This document shows, piece after piece, positions 42,404 to 48,583 of a DNA stretch of 48,583 nt. A program made the translations under genes and the position numbers. Below the pieces are notes generated by a model. The model did not search any database. It was given only the letters and a program-made list of their open reading frames with translations, and had not been told where the DNA came from. Origin of the DNA: Lentisphaerae bacterium RIFOXYA12_64_32 (GTDB lineage Bacteria > Verrucomicrobiota > Lentisphaeria > Oligosphaerales > YB12-FULL-65-16); assembly GCA_001803235.1 (NCBI GenBank), contig MHBL01000225.1:1-48583 (forward strand). Direction: 5' to 3'. The first letter of the stretch is position 1; each line of letters opens with the position of its first letter.

Positions 42404-42472
42404 CGGCTACTCGGATGGCCGGCTACTGGATCTGGTCTCGGTGCGCGTCCCCAGTATGAAGGATGGATTCAC

Positions 42473-44038
42473 ATGGGAAAGAGCACATCCCTTGCCTGCC
42501 CGGCAGTGTTGCTCGCAGGCCTGATCTGTATCGCGGGTTGCTGGGCTCTGGCCCTGGAAGAACGCAAAGACGGCCCCATCGAGTTCCATGGCCGGGTGAT
42601 GGACCAGTTTGGGGAAGGTATCGCCACTGCAAAGATCACCTTCACGGTTCGCAGAGAGGATGGTTCCGTTAGGGAGGTAACCGCGACTGCCGACGCGGCA
42701 GGCTGGTTTGGGCTGGCCGTGCGTGGAACGGAATGTTCGGTTGGCGGGATAGACGATGTGATTCAGATCCCGGCGGACGGTTACGAAGCCGGCGGCAGGG
42801 CTTTCCGCGATCAGACCGACCAGGATGGAATGCGCTACTACTACGTGTGGAAGTACTACCCGGCGGATGTCTTGGCTAAGGAAGAACCGAATACCATGAT
42901 GGGCGGTCGCGCGGACGGCACAGTCTACACTTACTACAACGGTTGGCGGCCGTACGCGGGGCGGTACCCAGAAGAGCAGTTTTCGCAGCAACCTTACCGC
43001 CAGTTGGACGAATGGGTCTGCCGCGAAGGTGCGCACGCTGATGGGGACTTGTGGGTTTCGGCAACCCTCAGCGGGGACGGAACCACATCCTACACTCGTT
43101 TCGAGGCACCCAACGGTGGAGTCCTCCTCAATCCCGACATCTCTGGCGGCGTGATTGCGCCACAGGATGGCTACCAGAAAGAACTGGCAGTGGAAAGGCC
43201 AGCCCGTGGTGACGCGGCAGGCATCGAGGTATTCTCCCAGAAGTCTGCTGGCGATGGTCGGACGTTCTACGGGCGGTATCTATTCCGAGGCAGTGTGGAC
43301 GCCAGCGATCAACCGAAGGGGAAAAACACATTCACTTACCGGATACTGCAATACGTAAACCCCTTCGGCTCGCCGAATCTGGAGGACGGGGTGGAGGGCG
43401 GTGAATTCGAAAAAAAGGAATTGGGCGAGCAGGTCGCCATGATGAAGATGGTCGACAAGTTGAGCGACACGGAGGGGAACGCGGCAGCCATAAAGTGCGA
43501 GTTGAAGAAACGAGCCGAGATTGACGCGCGCCGGGCGCGCGACCAGGTCGCGCGTCAGAAACGCAGCATGGAGATTCTCCCGCAGGTATTGGAAATGGAG
43601 AAGAAGCGTCTCGCCTACAAACCGATCATGGAGGCGGTCCTGGCCGGCAAACCGCACCCGCCTTGGCCGGGTTTCAATCCCCCTGGAAAGAGAACGCCTC
43701 GCTCCGCGCCCCCCCAGACTTCAGGTCCGGGAGTCACCCCGAGGGCAATGCCCAGTCAGGCTGGGCCATCAGCGGCGGGATCGCAAGACCAGGCCCCATC
43801 GCCGGAAGATGCGGCAACCGGCAAGATGAAATGGTTGCTATCGGTCCTCGGAGTTGCCTTAGCGCTTGGCGGCGCCATCGCCGTCGTACGTCGCCGCAAG
43901 GCAAGAGGAGCGTCCAACTCGGATTCGGGGAACGGCGATGTCGGTGGTAACGGAAGCAGGCAAGGGCCAGGATCAGGTGTCGGCACCGCGGATTCCGGCG
44001 CCCCGAGCAACGGATCCCGAGATCCGGAGAAGAAGTAA
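42473..44038 (+). CDS. Lipoprotein-like exported protein with C-terminal membrane helix
   Basis: A 521-residue protein of unknown function. The N-terminus ends in CIAGC (Cys23), a plausible lipobox. Residues about 35-105 look like a carboxypeptidase-regulatory/Ig-like beta domain (GRVMDQFGEGIATAKITFTV). The middle has Tyr-rich stretches (YTYYNGWRPYAGRYPEEQFS). A charged alpha-helical part (about 315-400) is followed by a Pro/Ser-rich linker and one membrane helix (about 452-472) with RRRKAR behind it, and a Gly/Ser-rich tail. ATG 42473 has AAGGA 6 bases upstream. A lipid anchor and a C-terminal helix in one protein is an odd topology; the cysteine may instead be part of a normal signal peptide. 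Confidence 0.78.
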   Translation: MGKSTSLACPAVLLAGLICIAGCWALALEERKDGPIEFHGRVMDQFGEGIATAKITFTVRREDGSVREVTATADAAGWFGLAVRGTECSVGGIDDVIQIPADGYEAGGRAFRDQTDQDGMRYYYVWKYYPADVLAKEEPNTMMGGRADGTVYTYYNGWRPYAGRYPEEQFSQQPYRQLDEWVCREGAHADGDLWVSATLSGDGTTSYTRFEAPNGGVLLNPDISGGVIAPQDGYQKELAVERPARGDAAGIEVFSQKSAGDGRTFYGRYLFRGSVDASDQPKGKNTFTYRILQYVNPFGSPNLEDGVEGGEFEKKELGEQVAMMKMVDKLSDTEGNAAAIKCELKKRAEIDARRARDQVARQKRSMEILPQVLEMEKKRLAYKPIMEAVLAGKPHPPWPGFNPPGKRTPRSAPPQTSGPGVTPRAMPSQAGPSAAGSQDQAPSPEDAATGKMKWLLSVLGVALALGGAIAVVRRRKARGASNSDSGNGDVGGNGSRQGPGSGVGTADSGAPSNGSRDPEKK

Positions 44039-44155
44039 CGCTTTGTGGTGTTCGCTCAGGACAACGCGGACGGCGCGGGAATGGAGGGAAAGGGGCGGGG
44101 GAACGATGTCGCGCTTGGACAATACGCGCCAATGGTGCCACAAGAAGCGCCCTGC

Positions 44156-45553
44156 CTATTCCACGGGTCGGCCGAAGATCATGGGCGCGGGCACGCCGGT
44201 GGCGGCGCTCCGCAGGGTGATTCTGCCCTGACCATCAGGCCCGCTGCCATAGTCCACGCGCAGATCGGCGGGAAGACCGCGACTGATCTCGACGATCACT
44301 TCCTTGTCACGAATGTCCGTGGTCACCACCTGCGCGTCGGTCAGGACTTGGTCGCCTACCCGGAAACGGAACCCCTCGGCCTTGGTTCCCGTGCGACCGT
44401 CCCAGGACTTCAGAGCCATGGGCTGACTGTAGGTCAAGACAAGTTGCTTTTCCCCTCGTCGCTGGAGGCTCAGCAGTTCCGGAGGGGCCATTTCCTTGCG
44501 ACCATAGACACCGCTTAGAATCGCGGCGGTCCAGCGGTCGGAGAACGCCTTCATCTCGGCGGCCGTCGTGTAGTGCCCCGTCCAACCGGCTTCTCCGGAA
44601 ATGTCATAGGTGATGGCGCCGGGCAAGGCGTGGGGGTGCTCTTTGCAGACTTCCTGTTGCGCCCGCCGGACATTGTCGCATTTCTGGCGATCGGTTTCAT
44701 AGGTGATTTGCCCGATGAGCATTGGCACGTGGTAGTCATACCAGAAATCGCTGATGGCTGCCACGAGATTGGTCTTGTACTCGTTGTAGTCGCCCATGAC
44801 CGTCAGTTTGTTCCAGTGCGTCATGTCATTCTCGCCCTGGTAGTAGAACACGGCCCGAATCTTCATGCTTCCATCCGTGGCCGTCCTGACCATCTCCAGC
44901 GCACGGGCATACATGCCGCCCGGCGCCCACGCATTTGCGGCCGTGGCGCCTTCGGTGCGGTGCCACTGCTTGACCACGGTGCTACCGACCGCGGCGGCAA
45001 TGAATCCCATGGGCACCTTCTGATCCGGGATCAGGCGGTTGAGCGCGATCGGCCAGGGCGACCCGTATTCCCCGGTGCTGGACGAAGGATCGCTTCCTTC
45101 CGACCACACGTCACGACTGTATTTCACACCGACAAATGGGTTCTTGGGATCGAGCTTCACCATCTCCTTGCCATGACCGTCGGCGTTGGACTGGCCGGTG
45201 ATCAGGAAAAGATCACCCACGCCCACGCACTCCACACTCGCCGCCAGGCCGGACCCGTCTGCGCCCCGCACTTCCAGGAGTCCTTGCCCCACCGGGGCCG
45301 GAAGTGTTCCGGCAAACGCATCAGTGCCGGGGTGGGCATCAACGACCTGCCACGCGCCCCCGGCGAAGCGCGCCTCCAGTTTTTCAGGACGCTTATCAGC
45401 CGGGAATGTCCCCCGGATGCCAATGACGCCGTTCTCTGCCGTGTCCCGCTGGAACAGCGTATAGGGTTGAGGATAAATGACCTTCAACTCATTCGCCGAT
45501 GCGGATGTCATCATCACGCCTACTCCGACAGCAAACACCGTGATTCTGATCAT
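44156..45553 (-). CDS. Sialate O-acetylesterase-like SGNH hydrolase, secreted
   Basis: A 465-residue exported esterase. A signal peptide covers about residues 1-20. Block I is ITGQSNADGHGKE (Ser122), and YYQGEND is the second conserved block of the sialate-O-acetylesterase/DUF303 group. The final Asp/His dyad is probably in the GEAGWTGHYTTAAEM region, though this is not in the most usual form. A beta-rich C-terminus (about 360-465) follows. ATG 45553 has GGGAGG 6 bases upstream; the frame to 45613 overlaps the preceding gene. The gene follows the mutarotase-like gene by 56 bases on the same strand. It would remove acetyl groups from sugars during breakdown. Confidence 0.87.
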   Translation of the reverse strand: MIRITVFAVGVGVMMTSASANELKVIYPQPYTLFQRDTAENGVIGIRGTFPADKRPEKLEARFAGGAWQVVDAHPGTDAFAGTLPAPVGQGLLEVRGADGSGLAASVECVGVGDLFLITGQSNADGHGKEMVKLDPKNPFVGVKYSRDVWSEGSDPSSSTGEYGSPWPIALNRLIPDQKVPMGFIAAAVGSTVVKQWHRTEGATAANAWAPGGMYARALEMVRTATDGSMKIRAVFYYQGENDMTHWNKLTVMGDYNEYKTNLVAAISDFWYDYHVPMLIGQITYETDRQKCDNVRRAQQEVCKEHPHALPGAITYDISGEAGWTGHYTTAAEMKAFSDRWTAAILSGVYGRKEMAPPELLSLQRRGEKQLVLTYSQPMALKSWDGRTGTKAEGFRFRVGDQVLTDAQVVTTDIRDKEVIVEISRGLPADLRVDYGSGPDGQGRITLRSAATGVPAPMIFGRPVE

Positions 45554-45609
45554 TCTTTCCTCCCGAGCACAGCAGGGTTGCGGCGGCGGGTCGCAACCGG
45601 GCGTGGCGC

Positions 45610-46425
45610 TCAAAAGTCATAGTCAATGTGCCAAGCGCGTTCCTGGCCTGCGCCGATGGACCCGTCCAGGAATGGTTCCCAACTGAACGTGTGCGGGTTC
45701 CCCCAGATCGGAAGGTACGTGGGGATGTAGCTGCAGGTGCCGGAGACCAGACCCAGTTTGGGGTGTCTCTGGAGTACGACGAGGTTGCAGTTGCCGCCGT
45801 GGTCCAGGGCCTGGTAGTGACCGGAGTTCCAAGGCCAGCCCAGGCGGCGGATGAAGCCGCTTGCCGCGATGTCGTATCCTGCGTTGGCAGGGAAGCTCAC
45901 GGGCACATTGAACCGGCACAGTTCGTCGGTCGCGGGTTGTGGGTAGAAGGGGTGCGGGAACCAGCGGAAGGGCAGGGGCCGCGTCCCGCTGTTCTTCAGG
46001 CGCGTGGCCGACCGGACCGCGCGCCCGTGCAGGCTCACGCACCGCTCCAGATCGAGCGCGTAGGTCTCGAATGCCTGTGAGGTCAGCAGGCAGATGCTGG
46101 AGTCGGTCGCGGTGATGTCCCAGCGGCAGAACTCGAGGACCTGGTTCGCCTGCAGGTCGCAAAGGCCGGTCCCGATGATCAGCGCTTTCGCATCGGTTGT
46201 CGCAGGGTTGCGTACCGGGCCAAGATTGAAAGCGTCCGGAATGCCTTGCCCGTCAAACGTGTTGAAGCTGTCGGGGAACGTCGGCCCGGTCAGCAGATCG
46301 CCGTGGTCGGCATCGGTGATCTGGAAGATGTAGCCGCCCGTGCAGTAGCGCGTCCCGAATCGCGCCTGGTCCGCGACGGGGTCGAGGATGCTGACGGTCA
46401 GAGCCGCGTTTTTGAGCGAAAACAT
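45610..46425 (-). CDS. Galactose-mutarotase-like fold protein
   Basis: A 271-residue protein of beta-rich character. It opens MFSLKNAALTVSILDPVADQ and continues TRYCTGGYIFQITDADHGDL, as in the aldose-1-epimerase-like superfamily, where an early strand is followed by a GG-containing turn. A histidine-bearing WFPHPFYP and a later ALDHGGNCNL could be in the sugar site, but I cannot name catalytic residues. ATG 46425 has AAGGGTGG upstream; GTG 46437 is the alternative. It lies between the broken beta-helix gene and the esterase, so it belongs to the same carbohydrate operon. There is no signal peptide. Confidence 0.65.
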   Translation of the reverse strand: MFSLKNAALTVSILDPVADQARFGTRYCTGGYIFQITDADHGDLLTGPTFPDSFNTFDGQGIPDAFNLGPVRNPATTDAKALIIGTGLCDLQANQVLEFCRWDITATDSSICLLTSQAFETYALDLERCVSLHGRAVRSATRLKNSGTRPLPFRWFPHPFYPQPATDELCRFNVPVSFPANAGYDIAASGFIRRLGWPWNSGHYQALDHGGNCNLVVLQRHPKLGLVSGTCSYIPTYLPIWGNPHTFSWEPFLDGSIGAGQERAWHIDYDF

Positions 46426-46584
46426 TGGTGTGTCCACCCTTGTGCCTGACCAACGTCGGGTTGCCGTCGGATGGGATTTGTCGGGGAAGGAAGCGTTCCG
46501 CCAACTCGTTCATCCGAGGCTGTCATTTCTGCCAAATATACCGCTCGGAGCGACTGCCGCACTCCGTGGCGGCGGCACTCCGGC

Positions 46585-47687
46585 CTAGCGCTCCGTGACG
46601 AGGGGCCAGGTGGCGCGTCGCGGGTCGGCGTAGCAGCCGATCCTGTCGACCGGGATGGGCTCGAACCCGAGCTTGAGCGCGGGCGATTCGGGCTTGAGGC
46701 GGTAATCGTTCTTTGCTGCGTCGACGAACCGCGGATCGGCGACCACCGAGTTGCGGTCCAGGCCCATCTCCTGCCAGGCGGTCCACTCGTCGACCGTCTC
46801 GGCTTCGCGCAGGGACAGGTCGTCGATCCAGACGGTCCCGGAATTGTCGCGGCAGTCGATGCGGATGTAGAGGTCGCGCATGCCGGCGATGCCTTCGGGC
46901 TGGTCGGCCGTCGGGGTTGTGAACCCGAACTCCAGATGTTGCCACTCGGGCAGGGCCTGGCGTTCTTCCCAGTTCTTCTGGCGCGCGTCGACCTGGCCGG
47001 CCCAGTACGGGTGCGCGTCGGTCCAGCCGTTGAACTCGATCTGCTGCAGCGTGCCGTCCACCAGGATGTTGTTCGCGATCCGGTTGTGGCGGCCGCTGTG
47101 GATGTGCACCCCGCCGCGCAGGCAGCCGACCACGATGTTGCCGAACACGGTTGCGCCGCTGGCCAGGTCGTCGAGGTAGATGCCCCAGGAGAACGTGGGG
47201 CTGCCCCACGTGCCGTGCTCGCGGCCGAACCCGATCACCTCATGGATGTAGTTGTACCGGACCATGCAGCCCCACGGCGTCACGGCGTCGCGGCCGCCCG
47301 TGTAGATCGCGCCGGTGTCGCACGTCTCCAGATTGAGCCGGTACAGGTGGTTCAGTTCGATGATGTGGTCGTGGCCGCCGAAGATCACGCCCATGCGCGG
47401 GATGTCGTGCACCGTGTTGCGCGAGAAGCGGTTGCCGATACCCTCGACGCGGACTCCACAGCCCTGCTTCCAGTCCAGCCCGGTGTGGTGGATGTGGTTG
47501 TTCTCCGCATAGTTGCCAACCGGCCGGACCAGGCGTCGTTGCCGTTGCCGGCGACGTACACGTCAGCCGGTGGCGGGACAATATCCGCGGGCTCTGCAGC
47601 CGACGCCGGCGCGTGAAACCTGGAACTGCCCGCCAGCATGGCCAACCCGACGGCTGCGCTCACTGCACTTATCGGAATTCTACCCAT
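46585..47687 (-). pseudogene. Right-handed beta-helix gene with internal loss and frameshift
   Basis: ATG 47687 (AAGGAG 7 bases upstream) opens a signal peptide and then DVYVAGNGNDAWSGRLA, the same opening as the intact lipoprotein at 39387. Directly after GRLA, near 47532, the frame changes and the text goes on with NYAENNHIHHTGLDWKQGCG and VRVEGIGNRFSRNTVHDIPR, which is already deep in the beta-helix. In the intact protein these points are several hundred residues apart. The rest is normal (GIYLDDLASGATVFGNIVVG, then GTVWIDDLSLRE and ADPRFVDAAKNDYRL) to the stop at 46585. It cannot make a full product. It would have been the first gene of the mutarotase-esterase operon. Confidence 0.8.
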
Positions 47688-47971
47688 GTGTCAACTCCTT
47701 CCACCCCGCCGACTTGTCTCGAACCTCGTCGTCCCTGGACCGCGACGTCCGTTCGGGGCTAACTCTATCCCGAACAGCCGCACAACCGGCAACGTATTCC
47801 GGTGTATACCCGTTGCCAATTGGATCATGGCATTAATTAAATGACCGATGTAAACATAGTGGCACCAATGACAGGTGATTGGGCCGCAACTCACGAGCCA
47901 GTGCCGCAGACGCATGACCGAGCGGCGACCTGATGGGTTGACGCGGCGCCGTGCGTTCCGTACATTGTCTT

Positions 47972-48018
47972 GCGACGTGCCGTGCGTTACGTGTCGGGTG
48001 TTGCGTGTTGCGTGTCGA
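47972..48018 (+). repeat. Low-complexity GTGTTGC-type tract
   Basis: Variants of CGTG, GTTGCGTGTTGCGTGTCG and similar run for about 47 bases ahead of the Sel1 gene. It lies in the gene-free stretch 47688-48066, which also holds an AT-rich island at 47826-47860 with a weak match to the ATGACC element; I see nothing else there. Confidence 0.6.
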
Positions 48019-48066
48019 GGAGCGGCCTGAACCCCGTCCTTCATCACTCTGAACCAGGAGGTGGGC

Positions 48067-48489
48067 ATGGGTGCGCGTGAATCGGAACTGACCAAGTTGC
48101 GGAAACGTGCCGAGGCGGGCGACGCGAGCACCCAGTATCAGCTCGGATGCATGTACTATGAGGGGCAGGGCGTGGAGCGCGACTACGCTGAGGCCCTGAA
48201 GTGGTACCGGTTGGCGGCGGCGCAGGGGCACAACAGCGGCCTCTGCGACGTGGGCTACTGCTACCGCAACGGCCACGGTGTCGAGCAGGACTACGCCAAG
48301 GCCATTCCGTACTACCAGCAGGCGGCGGACCAGGGCTGCCCGACGGGCGCGTTCTGGCTGGCCTACGCCTACGAGTACGGTCAGGGCGTGAAGAAGGACA
48401 TCAAGAAGGCGAAGCACTGGTATCAGATCGCGCGCAGTCGCGGTGATGACGACGCGGCGGCGGCCCTGCAGCGGCTCGGTGACGAGTGA
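48067..48489 (+). CDS. Sel1-like (TPR-like) repeat protein
   Basis: A 140-residue protein built from three Sel1-like repeats of 36 residues: LGCMYYEGQGVERDYAEALK, VGYCYRNGHGVEQDYAKAIP and LAYAYEYGQGVKKDIKKAKH, with a short capping piece before and after. Sel1 repeats form alpha-solenoids that bind other proteins. ATG 48067 has AGGAGG five bases upstream; GTG 48061 would leave too little space. No signal peptide is present, so it is probably cytosolic. Nothing in the surroundings shows its partner. Confidence 0.92.
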   Translation: MGARESELTKLRKRAEAGDASTQYQLGCMYYEGQGVERDYAEALKWYRLAAAQGHNSGLCDVGYCYRNGHGVEQDYAKAIPYYQQAADQGCPTGAFWLAYAYEYGQGVKKDIKKAKHWYQIARSRGDDDAAAALQRLGDE

Positions 48490-48563
48490 GGGGGGCGTCG
48501 CCAGCCGCGAGGACCCCGGACCGCCTGAAGGGTCTGTCGATTTAACCGATGCGGCACCAAGAC

Positions 48564-48583
48564 AGCCCGCGAGGACGCGGGCG
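48564..48583. repeat. Partial repeat family C at the window end
   Basis: AGCCCGCGAGGACGCGGGCG repeats the arm of the inverted repeat at 2553-2630. It is cut by the end of the window. A GGACCGCCTGAAGGGTC fragment of family B lies close by (about 48518-48535). Confidence 0.7.

Noticed and set aside
47826..47860. Third copy of the ATGACCATAT promoter element upstream of the broken beta-helix gene
   Set aside because: Only AAATGACCGAT is shared, the orientation is opposite and no -10 box lies three bases away.
1..48583. CRISPR arrays, rRNA, tRNA and riboswitches
   Set aside because: No regularly spaced repeats and no recognisable RNA gene or riboswitch core was seen on either strand; weak tRNA-like folds cannot be excluded by eye.

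Overview
The window is GC-rich bacterial DNA, probably from the PVC superphylum or a neighbouring phylum (Lentisphaerae/Planctomycetes-like) and possibly from a metagenome-assembled genome. The signs are a [12 protein letters not shown] prepilin protein with a long leader, several FAD-dependent oxidoreductases with C-terminal sugar-binding-like domains, a GH38-like enzyme with an N-terminal lectin-like domain, right-handed beta-helix secreted proteins, a PocR-AraC regulator and many intergenic palindromic repeats. This placement is inference; no rRNA or tRNA gene is visible. Antisense open frames are abundant because of the GC bias and were rejected.

Layout. 1-6.4 kb (+ strand): a frameshifted small gene and its small partner, a CocE-type serine hydrolase, a secreted SNase-HhH protein, a membrane-anchored SGNH protein and a REC-REC-STAS regulator. 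6.6-19.9 kb (- strand): one long collinear run, cheA-cheW-mcp-cheB-cheR-hdrA-mvhD-mvhG-mvhA-tusA-like-response regulator, with several overlapping start/stop codons. 20.5-22.5 kb (-): a CheX-like/receiver/Ser-Thr kinase fusion. 23.0-25.3 kb: a cluster of broken genes (Cache fragment, NCS2 permease fragment, pectate-lyase-fold fragment, URO-D-like gene and FAD oxidoreductase with internal losses). 25.4-39.4 kb (-): prepilin-like protein, two large FAD oxidoreductases, a GH38-like enzyme and a giant beta-helix lipoprotein. 39.9-44.0 kb (+): AraC-type regulator, AAA_14/DUF4143 ATPase and a lipoprotein with a C-terminal membrane helix. 44.2-47.7 kb (-): sialate-O-acetylesterase-like protein, a mutarotase-like protein and a broken beta-helix gene. 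48.1 kb (+): a Sel1 repeat protein.

How it may work. The outstanding feature is a complete chemosensory module (MCP without a visible sensor domain, CheW, a CheA with two HPt and a receiver, CheR, CheB) joined head-to-tail to HdrA and a group-3c-type [NiFe] hydrogenase (MvhA/G/D), with a TusA-like protein but no HdrB/HdrC. This suggests a signalling pathway tied to hydrogen/flavin/sulfur redox state. The right half looks like a carbohydrate-use locus: secreted or lipid-anchored glycan-binding and cleaving proteins, an AraC-type regulator, and two minus-strand promoters sharing the same element three bases upstream of the -10 box.

The window is also rich in small repeats (at least five families) and in genes that keep both ends but have lost their middle, so it appears to be a fluid genome region.
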